This document shows positions 16,755 to 24,935 of a stretch of DNA of 64,000 nucleotides, piece after piece. The notes under the pieces were generated by a model. It did not search any database. It had not been told where the DNA came from and worked only from the letters and a program-made list of their open reading frames with translations. This DNA comes from Cohnella nanjingensis (GTDB lineage Bacteria > Bacillota > Bacilli > Paenibacillales > Paenibacillaceae). The position numbers were made by a program, and so were the translations under genes. The stretch spans positions 110,838 to 174,837 of the forward strand of contig NZ_JACJVP010000007.1 of assembly GCF_014212125.1 (NCBI RefSeq), read 5' to 3'. Each line of letters opens with the position of its first letter. The first letter of the stretch is position 1.

Positions 16755-16970
16755 ATGGCTTCTATGGATCCGCAATCGTTGATTTGTCGTCTTCAAGCGC
16801 TTCAGCGCAGATTGAGCGATATGGCGAATGACCTGGGTAATTTGACTGATCCCGAGATCGTCGCCGTGAGCGAAGAGGCCGACAGGCTGATCGTTCAATT
16901 GCAACGGCTGCGCATGGAGGAGAGCCGCAGGGAATGCGGCCAGCCTACTTCCGACTCCGAAGCCGTCTGA
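16755..16970 (+). CDS. Spo0E-family aspartyl-phosphate phosphatase
   Basis: 71 residues with a GGGGGAG ribosome site. A helix-loop-helix with the family motif (VAVSEEADRLIVQLQR, corresponding to S-Q-E-L-D-x-L-I) is clear. Members dephosphorylate Spo0A~P and delay sporulation, which supports a spore-forming host. Its 3' end overlaps the convergent tadA gene by 26 bases, so the two mRNAs can pair. A TATAAT box lies at 16687-16692, with no strong -35. Confidence 0.8.
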   Translation: MASMDPQSLICRLQALQRRLSDMANDLGNLTDPEIVAVSEEADRLIVQLQRLRMEESRRECGQPTSDSEAV

Positions 16971-17403
16971 AGAAGTTCGTGAGCAGCGCGGCGCAGGATT
17001 CGTGCAGCACGCCCGACGTCCAGGGCGATACATGATTGAATCGCGTGTCCTGCAGCAGGTCCATGAGCGTCCCCGCGCACCCGGCCTTCGGATCCGGTGC
17101 GCCGTACACGACCCGCTCGACGCGGGATTGCAGAATCGCGCCCGCGCACATCGGACAAGGCTCCAATGTGACGTACAGGGTACACCTCAGGAGCCTCCAG
17201 GCCTGCAGCTTCTCGCTCGCCTCCCGGATGGCTACCATCTCCGCATGCGCCGTGGGATCGAGTCCCGTCTCCCTGCGGTTGAATCCCGTCCCGACAATCT
17301 CCCCGTTCCTTACGATGACAGCTCCGATCGGCACTTCCCCGATGGCCTCCGCCATTTCCGCCTGCCGGATCGCCTCTTGCATCCAGCGTTCATCCTCCGT
17401 CAC
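16945..17403 (-). CDS. tadA: tRNA-specific adenosine deaminase TadA
   Basis: 152 residues. It has the zinc-binding deaminase signature: His-Ala-Glu in TAHAEMVAIREA and PCPMC in LEPCPMCAGAIL, plus the C-terminal LLTNFFRRLR found in TadA. It converts A34 to inosine in tRNA-Arg(ACG) so that CGN codons can be read, an essential step. Length matches the family. In Bacillus tadA lies beside dnaX near the origin; here neither dnaX nor the 4.5S RNA is adjacent, but DnaA boxes lie just upstream. Convergent overlap with the Spo0E gene. Confidence 0.95.
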   Translation of the reverse strand: MTEDERWMQEAIRQAEMAEAIGEVPIGAVIVRNGEIVGTGFNRRETGLDPTAHAEMVAIREASEKLQAWRLLRCTLYVTLEPCPMCAGAILQSRVERVVYGAPDPKAGCAGTLMDLLQDTRFNHVSPWTSGVLHESCAALLTNFFRRLRSRK

Positions 17404-17467
17404 AACCGTGAATCTCCTTTCCTTTCCAGCGAACGTGTATTCGTTGTTAACATGGTGTGCACAATTC

Positions 17468-17505
17468 TGTGGATAACTACGGGGTTTTCCACAGAGTTAT
17501 TCACA
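17468..17505. promoter_or_regulatory. Cluster of three DnaA boxes
   Basis: Within 38 bp: TGTGGATAA at 17468-17476 is a perfect box on the minus strand, TTTTCCACA at 17485-17493 has one mismatch, and TTATTCACA at 17497-17505 has one mismatch (consensus TTATCCACA). The cluster lies 65 bp upstream of tadA in a divergent intergenic region. It could be a DnaA-titration or DnaA-regulated site; no replication gene is adjacent. Confidence 0.65.
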
Positions 17506-17646
17506 CCTATGTGTATATCGTGGGAATAACTGCTTTTTTATTGTAACAGAGTGGAAAAGAAGTTCAAAAGCCGATCTGCGCTTGAATAGAGTAGAAAGAA
17601 GACAAGCAATCGCCAGCGATGGACGAACCGAAAAGAGGTGCGGGAG

Positions 17647-18576
17647 ATGATCCAGGATATCGCCTTTCAGTTCCGGCAAGCCACCGATCGGCAGCCGTCG
17701 GGGAAGACTCCGATCTTGGGACCGGCCCGATGCATGGCCGAGGAGATGCGCGCGTATATCCACAGGCGGAATCCGGCAGCGCCGGACGTGGCCGAATGCT
17801 ATCTGCAGATGGGCGAACGCTACGGCGTGCGGGGAGATTTGGCTTATTGCCAAGCGGTCTACGAAACGAAGGCATGGGCGAATGCGAGCGTGAATGTTCA
17901 GGAAAGCTCGGCGGCGTCTGCGGCGCTGACGGCGGCGAGGCGCCGCTCGGCCCTCTTCCTCCGGGCCGGTGCGTCGGCAAGCGCGGGCTATGACACCGAG
18001 GCGGCGATCGAGGAGCATATCCTGCGCCTAGGTCAATTCGCGGCGCTCCCCGTCTCTTCTCCGTACGCGGATGCCGACGATTCGGAAGGAACCGGACGGC
18101 GGCGGGAGGTCTGTTGGGAAGACTTGAACGGCGTATGGCGCGTTCCCGGATTGCATTATGGGCAGGATATCGTGGCGATCTGGCGGAAGATGCTCGAATG
18201 GGCAGGAAAGGGAGGGGTACGCGTGGAAAAGTTCAAGACAAGCCAGTCCGCACACCCGGATCAATCAGGACGGATACGTCCGGCTTACGAGAGCGACGGA
18301 CAGCGGGCGCACGCCGTGGATTGGTCTACGCTGGCCAATGAAGACATGGTCTGGCTGCAAGCCCAGGGGCTGCTCCCGCAGCCGACGCCGCATCCGGATC
18401 GAAGAGTCACTTGGGCCGAGCTGGCCCGGCTGCTGCGGGGGTTCGCGCCTCCAGCGCCCGCGGCAGCGGCCCGACCGGCGACCGAGACCGAACCGGCAGC
18501 GGCGAACCAGGCAGACGCCCAAGCGCCTGCGGCGGGAGTGCTCGCAGCGGAGACGCCCGCAACAGAGACGGACTGA
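17647..18576 (+). CDS. Putative glucosaminidase-related cell-wall protein
   Basis: 309 residues; the ATG at 17647 has AGAGGTG seven bases upstream. Residues ~10-75 (ILGPARCMAEEMRAYIHRRN, YLQMGERYGVRGDLAYCQAVYETK) resemble the start of glucosaminidase domains of Paenibacillus wall proteins, in which the Glu of the QAxxET segment is catalytic. The usual NNFAGLG segment after it is not seen, so activity is doubtful. Residues ~215-265 have a second short repeat-like motif (WSTLANEDMVWLQAQGLL, VTWAELARLLRGF), and the tail is an Ala/Pro/Thr-rich linker. No signal peptide. The following gene starts 24 bp downstream, so they may form an operon. Confidence 0.6.
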   Translation: MIQDIAFQFRQATDRQPSGKTPILGPARCMAEEMRAYIHRRNPAAPDVAECYLQMGERYGVRGDLAYCQAVYETKAWANASVNVQESSAASAALTAARRRSALFLRAGASASAGYDTEAAIEEHILRLGQFAALPVSSPYADADDSEGTGRRREVCWEDLNGVWRVPGLHYGQDIVAIWRKMLEWAGKGGVRVEKFKTSQSAHPDQSGRIRPAYESDGQRAHAVDWSTLANEDMVWLQAQGLLPQPTPHPDRRVTWAELARLLRGFAPPAPAAAARPATETEPAAANQADAQAPAAGVLAAETPATETD

Positions 18577-18600
18577 TCGCCTAAAGGAGACGTTACCGAC

Positions 18601-19281
18601 ATGACCATCGCACCCAAGACGGCCATACTCGCCGGCGCAACGGGATTGGTCGGCCGGAGCTTGCTGCGCAGGCTGCTGGCCGATGAGCGATACGGCGCCG
18701 TCGTCGCGCTGACGCGCCGCCCCCTCGCGGAGGGGCATCCTAAGCTGATTTCGCTCGTCGTAAACTTCGATGAGCTGGAGAAGCGGTCGGAGTCGCTCCC
18801 GGCAGCGGAGGACTGGTACTGCGCGCTCGGGACGACGATCAAGCAGGCCGGATCCCAAGCGGCGTTCCGCGCCGTCGATCACGACTATCCGCTGGCCTTG
18901 GGACGCATAGCCGCGTCCCGCGGCGCCGCTCAAATGATGATCGTAACCGCGATGGGCGCCAACGCCGGCTCCGGCATTTTCTACAACCGGGTCAAAGGCG
19001 AGATCGAGCGGGACCTAGGGGCGCTGCCCTTGCCCGCGCTGCGAATCTTCCGCCCGTCGCTGCTGCTCGGCGATCGGGCGCAATTCCGCACCGGCGAGCG
19101 CTTTGCCTCGGTCCTCATGAGGGCGACGGCGCCGCTCATGATCGGGGCGCTGCGCAAGTACCGCGCCGTACATGCGGATACGGTAGCAGCCGCCATGATC
19201 GCAGCCGCGAACGCCCCCGATGCGCCTGCCGGCAAGATCGTGTACGAGAACGACCGGCTGCCGGAGCTGGCAGCGCGGTAG
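18601..19281 (+). CDS. NAD(P)-binding Rossmann-fold protein (HTATIP2/YraR-like atypical SDR)
   Basis: 226 residues with AAAGGAG upstream. The N-terminus has a dinucleotide-binding AGATGLVGRSLLRRLL glycine motif. Conserved blocks WYCALGTTIKQAGS and FYNRVKGEIERDL, plus the FRPSLLLGDR segment, match the HTATIP2-like branch of atypical short-chain dehydrogenases. The usual catalytic Tyr-x-x-x-Lys is partly retained in FYNRVK. Substrate unknown. It follows the wall-protein gene by 24 bp. Confidence 0.85.
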   Translation: MTIAPKTAILAGATGLVGRSLLRRLLADERYGAVVALTRRPLAEGHPKLISLVVNFDELEKRSESLPAAEDWYCALGTTIKQAGSQAAFRAVDHDYPLALGRIAASRGAAQMMIVTAMGANAGSGIFYNRVKGEIERDLGALPLPALRIFRPSLLLGDRAQFRTGERFASVLMRATAPLMIGALRKYRAVHADTVAAAMIAAANAPDAPAGKIVYENDRLPELAAR

Positions 19282-19406
19282 CGGCGAAGAGCGGCTAGGC
19301 GAAGATCTGACGGCGAAGGAGAAGGCCGCCGGATCGGATCGGTCGCATATGGCCGCCGCCTGACCGTGACCGTCGAATCGTCGTCTTTTCCTCCTTACAA
19401 AGCAGC

Positions 19407-19447
19407 AACGCCCACCTCCGGCAGGCAATCTCCGGTAGGTGGGCGTT
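19407..19447. terminator. Hairpin between convergent SDR and motB genes
   Basis: AACGCCCACCT and AGGTGGGCGTT form an 11-pair stem with an inner CCGG/CCGG pairing. The T-run is weak on both sides. It is the only structure in the 273-bp convergent gap and likely ends both transcripts. Confidence 0.55.
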
Positions 19448-19554
19448 CGTTGTAGATCGAGATCAAGCGGCAGATTCGCGCGGACAGGATCCAGGCGTTC
19501 CGTCTGGGAAGAGGGCGATTCGGGATCGGATCGTCCGCCTTGCGCGATGTCGGG

Positions 19555-20382
19555 CTAGAGCGTCCCGACCTGGCTGGCGTCGTGCGCGATCGCGTTCAGC
19601 GTCGTGCTCTCGTTCGGCGCGTCCGTATACTTGCGCAGGATGGAGACTTCCACCCGGCGGTTCTTCGCGCGTCCGGCGTCGGTGTCGTTCTTCTCGAGCG
19701 GGCGGTACTCGCCGTACCCGATCGCGCTGAACTTCTTCGGATCGAAGGCGGGATTCTGCAGCAGGATCTTCATGAAGTTGATCGCGCGCTTCGAGCTGAG
19801 CTCCCAGTTCGAGGCGAACTCGAACGTATTGATCGGCTGGTTGTCGGTGTGGCCCGAGACGATGACCTCGTAGTCCGGGTACTTCTCCAGCATCGTGCCG
19901 ATGGCGACGGCGAGCTTGCGGGCTTCCGGCTTCACGTCCGCCGTGCCGGACGGGAACAGCGCGTTGTCGCGGATCGTGATCATGAGCTGCGACTGGTTGA
20001 GCTGCGTCTCCAGCTGCGTGGACAGGCCGTTCTTCTTAATATATTGGTCGAGCTGCCGCTTCAGCTTCTCGAGATTCTCTTGCTCCTGCTTGACGAGCGA
20101 CTTGTGGTTCTGTTCGGTGTCCGCCCGCTCTTGCTTCTGGCGCTTGTCCAGGTCGTCCTTCTCGTTCTGGATGACCGCGGACTTGTCCAGGAGGCCGATG
20201 CCGGAGGAGAAGGCCGTCTTGAACGCCTTGTTCATCTCTTCAAGCTTCGACGTATTGACGGAGCTGGCGGCGTACAAGACGATGAACAGCGCCAGCAGCA
20301 GCGTCATTAAGTCGGAGTAGGGGAGGAGCCACGACTCGTCCGGGTGCTCCTCGTGCGGCTCATGCCGATGCCTTTTGCTCAC
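19555..20382 (-). CDS. motB: Flagellar motor stator protein MotB
   Basis: 275 residues from a GTG with AGGAGG nine bases upstream (inside motA). One N-terminal span (LMTLLLALFIVLYA) follows the essential proton-carrying Asp in LLPYSDLMT. A Gln/Lys/Glu-rich coil (~60-115) is followed by an OmpA-like peptidoglycan-binding domain (~135-245) with SGHTDNQPI, SSKRAINF and GYGEYRPL and the NRRVEVSI strand. It anchors the stator to the wall. It overlaps motA by 23 bases. Confidence 0.95.
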   Translation of the reverse strand: MSKRHRHEPHEEHPDESWLLPYSDLMTLLLALFIVLYAASSVNTSKLEEMNKAFKTAFSSGIGLLDKSAVIQNEKDDLDKRQKQERADTEQNHKSLVKQEQENLEKLKRQLDQYIKKNGLSTQLETQLNQSQLMITIRDNALFPSGTADVKPEARKLAVAIGTMLEKYPDYEVIVSGHTDNQPINTFEFASNWELSSKRAINFMKILLQNPAFDPKKFSAIGYGEYRPLEKNDTDAGRAKNRRVEVSILRKYTDAPNESTTLNAIAHDASQVGTL

Positions 20383-21169
20383 GTTCGGATTCCTCCTTCT
20401 CAGCCATCGCCAAGCGTTCCGTCGGGGTGAGGAAGACGGAGAGCTTCTGTTGGATCGCGGTGGTGGAGACGCCCGATTGGATGGAGAGCAGACCCTCGAC
20501 CATCATCAGCTTCAGTTCGATCTCGCGCTTGGACAGGCGCTTCAGCTTGTTGGAGATCGGATGCCACAGCACGTAGCCGGTGAAGATCCCGAGCAGCGTC
20601 GCGATGAACGCAGCGGCGACGGCATGCGCCAGCTTCTCCATCTCGGCGAGGTTGCCGAGCGCGGCGATCAGGCCGATGACGGCCCCGAGCACCCCGAGCG
20701 TCGGCGCGTACATCCCCGCCTGGGAGAAGATCTGTGCGCCCACGCGGTGGCGCTCCTCCGTCGCGGAGATGTCTTCGAGCAGCACGTCGCGCACGAAGTC
20801 CTGGTCATTGCCGTCGATGATCATGCGCATGCCGCCGCGCAGGAACGGATCCTCGATCTCCTCGACGCGCGCTTCCAGCGCAAGCAAGCCCTCGCGGCGA
20901 GTGATCGAAGCCCACTCCATGAACAAGCGGATGACGTCTTGGCGCGGGAGCAGCTTCTGCTCGACGAACACGAGCTTGAAGAGCTTCGGCACCTTGGCGA
21001 GTTCTCTCATCGGGAACGCCATCGCGACGGAGGCGCACGTGCCGACGAGGATGATGACATAGGCGGCTGGGTTATTGATCAGGGAGGCGAGCGGCGCGCC
21101 CTTCAGCACCATGCCGAGCAGCAGCGCGACCAGACCCAGTATTAATCCGAGAATCGTTGAGTTTTTCAT
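20360..21169 (-). CDS. motA: Flagellar motor stator protein MotA
   Basis: 269 residues from the ATG at 21169; a longer open frame to 21262 would run over the promoter. Four spans are visible: ILGLILGLVALLLGMVL, NPAAYVIILVGTCASVAM, and two near 150-205 (YAPTLGVLGAVIGLIAAL and AVAAAFIATLLGIFTGYVL). The cytoplasmic loop with RREGLLALE carries the charged residues that contact FliG. It forms the proton channel with MotB. A sigma-D-like promoter upstream fits co-expression with motility genes. Confidence 0.95.
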   Translation of the reverse strand: MKNSTILGLILGLVALLLGMVLKGAPLASLINNPAAYVIILVGTCASVAMAFPMRELAKVPKLFKLVFVEQKLLPRQDVIRLFMEWASITRREGLLALEARVEEIEDPFLRGGMRMIIDGNDQDFVRDVLLEDISATEERHRVGAQIFSQAGMYAPTLGVLGAVIGLIAALGNLAEMEKLAHAVAAAFIATLLGIFTGYVLWHPISNKLKRLSKREIELKLMMVEGLLSIQSGVSTTAIQQKLSVFLTPTERLAMAEKEESEREQKASA

Positions 21170-21252
21170 AAGAGCACCCCAGCATATAGATGTGAAATAG
21201 ATTCGAGTAGCGTGGCTCCGAACAGGTTGTCGCAACCGACACGGTAATAGGT

Positions 21253-21280
21253 TTATCGACATTTCGCGGCAAAAGCATTA
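21253..21280 (-). promoter_or_regulatory. Sigma-D-like promoter of motAB
   Basis: On the minus strand TAAT (21277-21280) and GTCGATAA (21253-21260) are separated by 16 bp, close to the sigma-D consensus TAAA-N15-GCCGATAA, about 84 bp before motA. Confidence 0.5.
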
Positions 21281-21504
21281 GAGGCGAAGACAGGATTTTC
21301 ACAAAATCGCCTTGCTGCGCCTCGCCTCGGCCCGCCTGCAGTATGGACACGTCGGGGGGGCCGTGATAAGATGGCAACACAACCGAATACACGGCGGAAA
21401 ACAGGTGCATTCAAGTCCGAACGGCCTCGCTTTCTTCGATGGAAGAAGGCGAATCCGTTGCTATCGAAGACGATTCAGTTCAGTGTAGGCGGCGCTTATA
21501 CTTG

Positions 21505-21680
21505 CTGAATCGTTTTAATAGGTAGCCTTATGCTTAATAGAGAAGTCGGTGCGAATCCGACGCGGTCCCGCCACTGTGAATGGGGAGCAATCCGGAAGAA
21601 GCCACTGGCGCGCGAAGCGTGCCGGGAAGGCCCGGGGCGCGGCGATCCATGAGCCAGGAGAACTGCCTGTTTTCGACGAC
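21505..21680 (+). ncRNA. Cobalamin (B12) riboswitch
   Basis: The conserved cobalamin aptamer elements appear in order: AGTCGGTGCGAATCCGAC (21544-21561), GCGGTCCCGCCACTGTGA, GGGGAGC, a CCACTG arm, CCGGGAAGG, and the B12 box GAGCCAGGAGAACTGCCT at 21650-21668. It precedes a terminator at 21771 and then a run of genes for a transcobalamin-like surface protein and an ECF transporter, all on the same strand. Binding of adenosylcobalamin should favour termination and lower expression. Confidence 0.95.
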
Positions 21681-21770
21681 ACTGGAAGCCTACGAGGAAT
21701 AGGCGGGGTGTGACGGGCATGGATCGATGCGGGCGTGAGTCCCGTTATTTCTGCGCTTTCACCTCGGCAA

Positions 21771-21800
21771 GCGTCCCTCGCGATGAGGGACGCTTTTTTT
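21771..21800 (+). terminator. Expression-platform terminator of the B12 riboswitch
   Basis: GCGTCCCTC and GAGGGACGC form a nine-pair stem with a GCGAT loop, followed by seven Ts, about 100 nt after the B12 box. This is the expected output hairpin of the riboswitch. Confidence 0.85.
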
Positions 21801-21805
21801 GCGCG

Positions 21806-21848
21806 TATCAGCAAAGTAGAAGTTTCCCCTCAACTTTGCTGATACGTC
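21806..21848. repeat. Long perfect inverted repeat in the riboswitch leader
   Basis: A 14-base arm CGTATCAGCAAAGT pairs perfectly with ACTTTGCTGATACG across a 15-base loop. It lies just after the riboswitch terminator and before a second hairpin. No T-run follows, so it is not a simple terminator; it might stabilise the read-through mRNA or be a protein site. Confidence 0.6.
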
Positions 21849-21851
21849 TTT

Positions 21852-21900
21852 GATAAAAACGTGTCGCCCTCTTCTGAGAAGACGGCGAGACCGTTTTTAC
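21852..21900. repeat. Dispersed A-tract/T-tract hairpin element, copy 1
   Basis: GATAAAAACG starts and CCGTTTTTAC ends a hairpin whose arms include TCGCC/GGCGA and TCTTCT/AGAAGA. A second element with the same ends and a GACGGC core lies at 32815-32865. The A-tract before and T-tract after make it look like a two-way terminator, yet it sits in the mRNA leader. Confidence 0.6.
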
Positions 21901-22032
21901 TTGGTTCGGAAGAGGACGGGTTCCTCTCCGAATCTTCTCCGGCAGCTTGCGGTCGCTTCCTTATATAGGAGGAACGGCTGCGGCTGCCTGAACGATAGAG
22001 TTGGAAAATGGGATCTCGGAGGAGATGGGACA

Positions 22033-24792
22033 ATGCGTGCAATGGGGAACAAACCAAAGGCGGGCGCTTGGTGGCGCGCCGCGCTCGGCATCGCGCTCGC
22101 GCTGCAGCTCGCGCTCGGCGCATGGCCGCACGGCGCGCGGGCCGCGGAGGACGGCAAGGCCGCTTCGACTGCAGGGAGCGCCGATGTCGGCGCGGCGGTC
22201 GACGCGCTGCAAGCGATCGTCGCCAAAGGCGAGCCGATCAGCGACTGGGCGGCGTTCGCGCTCTCGCGCGCGGGACAGCCGCAGACGAGCCGGTACCTGC
22301 CGGTCGCGGCGAAGAGCGTAGATCAAGGCGAACTGCGCCTCGTTACGGACTATGCGCGGGTAGCGCTGGCGCTGAACGCGAGCGGCGGCGACGCCCATAG
22401 CGTCGGCAAGGACAAGACGGACTTGCTCAAGCTGATCGCCAATTACGACAAGCTGACGAACCAGGGACCGAACGGCCCGGCGTTCGCGCTGATCGCGCTG
22501 GATGCGGGCGGCTATATTCCGGGTGCTCAGGACAAATGGAGCCGCGACGCCATCCTGAAATGGCTGGTCGACAACCGCAACGCGGACGGCGGCTGGTCCA
22601 TCGCGAAGGGGACCTCCGACGTCGACGTAACCGCGATCGTGCTGGCCGCGCTCGCGAAGGATCAAGACCGCAAGGATATCCGCCCGGTCGTCGATGCGGC
22701 GCTGGCTTGGCTGTCCGGCGTCCAGAAGGACAACGGCGGCTTCGGCACGCCGGCCGAATCGAGCGAGAGCGCGGCGCAGGTGCTGATCGCGCTGACCTCG
22801 CTCGGCATCGATCCGACGGCAGACGCGCACTTCGCGAAGTCGGGACATACGGCGTTGACGCGCCTCCTGGCGTATCGCCTGGCGGACGGCCAATTCGCCC
22901 ATACGCCGGACGGCAAGGCCGACGGCATGGCTACGCTGAACGCTCTGCTCGGCTTGACGGCCGTAGAGCGCTGGCAGCACGGCCTGCCTTCGCTCTACGC
23001 GGGCGAAGCCGTCGGTCTGACGGTGGACGTCACGGTGAACGGACTAGCCGGCCAAGTCGCCGCGGGTTCGGCGTCGGGCGGCACCGCGCTCGAAGCGCTC
23101 GTCCGCGTGCTAGATGCGGGCCACGTCGCATATACGGTACAGCGGCACCCGCAATTCGGCCCGATGCTGCAGTCGGTCGCGGGCGTCGACAACGGCAAGT
23201 TCGGCGGGTATGACGGCTGGCAATTCGCCGTATGGCGCGACGGGGCATGGCTGCCGATCGAAGTCGGACTCGGCGCGTTCGTGCCGAAGGCGGGCGACAA
23301 GCTCGTCGTCTACTACGGGGGCGGCGAGACGGCGGCGATCCACGGCGTCAAGCTGGATCCGGCAACGCCGCGGGACGGACAGCCGTTCACCGTCTCGGTG
23401 GAGCAGGAGACGACCGACTGGACGACCGGCAAGAAGGTCGTAGGTCCGGCAGCCGGCGCCGCGGTCAAGGCAGGGAAGCTGTCGGTCGTGGCGGACGCTT
23501 ACGGGAAGGCGGTCTTCGCGGGCCTAGCGGCCGGCGACTACACGCTCTCCGTCGACGGCTATCAAGCGGATGCGGCGCCGGCCTACATCGCGTGGTCGCA
23601 GCCGCTTCAAGTCGGCGCCTACGCTTCACAAGCGCAGGTGCGCGTCGAAGGCGATCAGGGCGTATTGGCCGCAGGTGCGGCGAAGGGCGGCACCGCGCTG
23701 GAAGCGGTGGAGCAGTTGCTTAAGGCGAAGTCCGTGAAGTATGAAGTGCAGAACTCCGCCTACGGGAAGTACCTGTCCGCCGTCTCCGGTCTCGCGAGCG
23801 GCAAGTTCGGCGGATACGACGGCTGGATGTACGCGGTGAAGCGGGACGGCGCTTGGATCGTGCCGGCGGTAGGGATCGATGCGTTCCTGCTGGAAGCCGG
23901 GGACGAAGTGGTCGTCTACTACGGCGGGGACGGCACGAAGCTGATCGACCGAGTGACGCTGACACCGGCGAATCCGAGACCGGACCAAGCTTCCGTTCTC
24001 TCGGTTACGTACCGGGAATGGGATTGGAACACGAACGCGTTCGGGGAGCCGCAGGCGCTCGCGAACGTGACCGTATCCGTAGGCGGGCAGACCGTGAAGA
24101 CGGGCATTGACGGCAAAGCCGCCATCAAAGGCTTGAAGGAAGGGCTGCAGAAGCTGGTCGTGACCGGCTACAACAGCGGCGCGGCGCCTTCGGCCGTACG
24201 CTATGCGGCCGATCTGCCGGTCGTCTCGGCCTACAAGGACGAGAGCGGCATTGCCGCATGGGCGAGCGATGCCGTTCACCTCGCGCGGGCGGTCCCGCTG
24301 CTGAAGGGCACGGGCAACGGCACGGCTAGCTTCGCGCCGAAGCAAGCCGTCACCCGCGCCGAGTTCGTCTCCGCCCTGGCGCGGTCGCTCGGTCTCCCGG
24401 CCGCCCCGGCTGCGGGCGGCGTGAAGTTCGCAGACGTCCCTAGCGGCGCTTGGTACGCCAAGGACGTGCAGGCCGCCGCATCGGCCGGCCTGGCCGGCGG
24501 CGTCGCGCCCGGCAAGTTCGCGCCGGACGAGGCGCTGACGCGCGAACAAGCGGCGCAGCTATTGGCGCGCGCGCTGAAGCTGCAGGCGCCGGCGAAGGGC
24601 GCGGCTGCGCTGCTCGACCAGGCGCAGGTGACGAAGGGCGCGCTGCCGTCCGTGCAAGCGGTCATGGCGCGCGGCTGGATGACGGCCTACGCCGGCAAGT
24701 TCTCGCCGAAGGCGGCCCTGAGCCGCGAGCAAGCGGCGGTCGTCGCCGTGCGGCTCTATGAAGAGCCGGGCGTCGGCGCGGGCGCGAAGTAA
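22033..24792 (+). CDS. SLH-anchored transcobalamin/intrinsic-factor-like protein (toroid + two DUF4430 domains)
   Basis: 919 residues from the ATG at 22033 (GGAGGAG eight bases upstream). A signal peptide ends near ARA-AED (residue ~37). Residues ~50-325 are alpha/alpha-toroid repeats of the prenyltransferase/squalene-cyclase type (DGGWSIAKGTSDVDVTA, DNGGFGTPAESSESAAQ, DGMATLNALLGL). DUF4430 domain 1 is at ~333-435 and domain 2 at ~535-635 (both with GKFGGYDGW and VVYYGG); each is followed by an Ig-like module. Three SLH repeats at ~733-915 anchor it to secondary wall polymer. Toroid followed by DUF4430 is the architecture of intrinsic factor and transcobalamin. With the B12 riboswitch upstream, it probably captures cobalamin at the surface. 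Binding itself is inferred. Confidence 0.8.
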   Translation: MRAMGNKPKAGAWWRAALGIALALQLALGAWPHGARAAEDGKAASTAGSADVGAAVDALQAIVAKGEPISDWAAFALSRAGQPQTSRYLPVAAKSVDQGELRLVTDYARVALALNASGGDAHSVGKDKTDLLKLIANYDKLTNQGPNGPAFALIALDAGGYIPGAQDKWSRDAILKWLVDNRNADGGWSIAKGTSDVDVTAIVLAALAKDQDRKDIRPVVDAALAWLSGVQKDNGGFGTPAESSESAAQVLIALTSLGIDPTADAHFAKSGHTALTRLLAYRLADGQFAHTPDGKADGMATLNALLGLTAVERWQHGLPSLYAGEAVGLTVDVTVNGLAGQVAAGSASGGTALEALVRVLDAGHVAYTVQRHPQFGPMLQSVAGVDNGKFGGYDGWQFAVWRDGAWLPIEVGLGAFVPKAGDKLVVYYGGGETAAIHGVKLDPATPRDGQPFTVSVEQETTDWTTGKKVVGPAAGAAVKAGKLSVVADAYGKAVFAGLAAGDYTLSVDGYQADAAPAYIAWSQPLQVGAYASQAQVRVEGDQGVLAAGAAKGGTALEAVEQLLKAKSVKYEVQNSAYGKYLSAVSGLASGKFGGYDGWMYAVKRDGAWIVPAVGIDAFLLEAGDEVVVYYGGDGTKLIDRVTLTPANPRPDQASVLSVTYREWDWNTNAFGEPQALANVTVSVGGQTVKTGIDGKAAIKGLKEGLQKLVVTGYNSGAAPSAVRYAADLPVVSAYKDESGIAAWASDAVHLARAVPLLKGTGNGTASFAPKQAVTRAEFVSALARSLGLPAAPAAGGVKFADVPSGAWYAKDVQAAASAGLAGGVAPGKFAPDEALTREQAAQLLARALKLQAPAKGAAALLDQAQVTKGALPSVQAVMARGWMTAYAGKFSPKAALSREQAAVVAVRLYEEPGVGAGAK

Positions 24793-24827
24793 GCGCGAGC
24801 GGGCTGGCTGTCTGGAGGTTGAATAGG

Positions 24828-24864
24828 AAGAGAGAGGGGAGCGGGAGCGCTCCTCCTTTCTCTT
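24828..24864. terminator. Hairpin between the surface protein and lipoprotein genes
   Basis: AAGAGAGAGGGGAGCG and CGCTCCTCCTTTCTCTT pair with a few mismatches. The following bases are only mildly T-rich. It may partly terminate or process the mRNA so that the abundant surface protein is made in excess over the transporter. Confidence 0.45.
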
Positions 24865-24935
24865 GAACTGGCGTTCGATCGAACTTAAAGGAAATGAGTA
24901 ATCCGCGATGACGGACGGGGAGAGGAGGGATACGG

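Noticed and set aside
17404..17646. Chromosomal origin or 4.5S RNA next to tadA
   Set aside because: The DnaA boxes are suggestive, but there is no dnaA, dnaN or dnaX gene, no AT-rich unwinding element and no RNA-like structure.
22001..24761. Several long alternative frames over the SLH protein gene
   Set aside because: High GC opens other frames; all are Arg-rich and lack domains, whereas the chosen frame has a signal peptide and clear domains.
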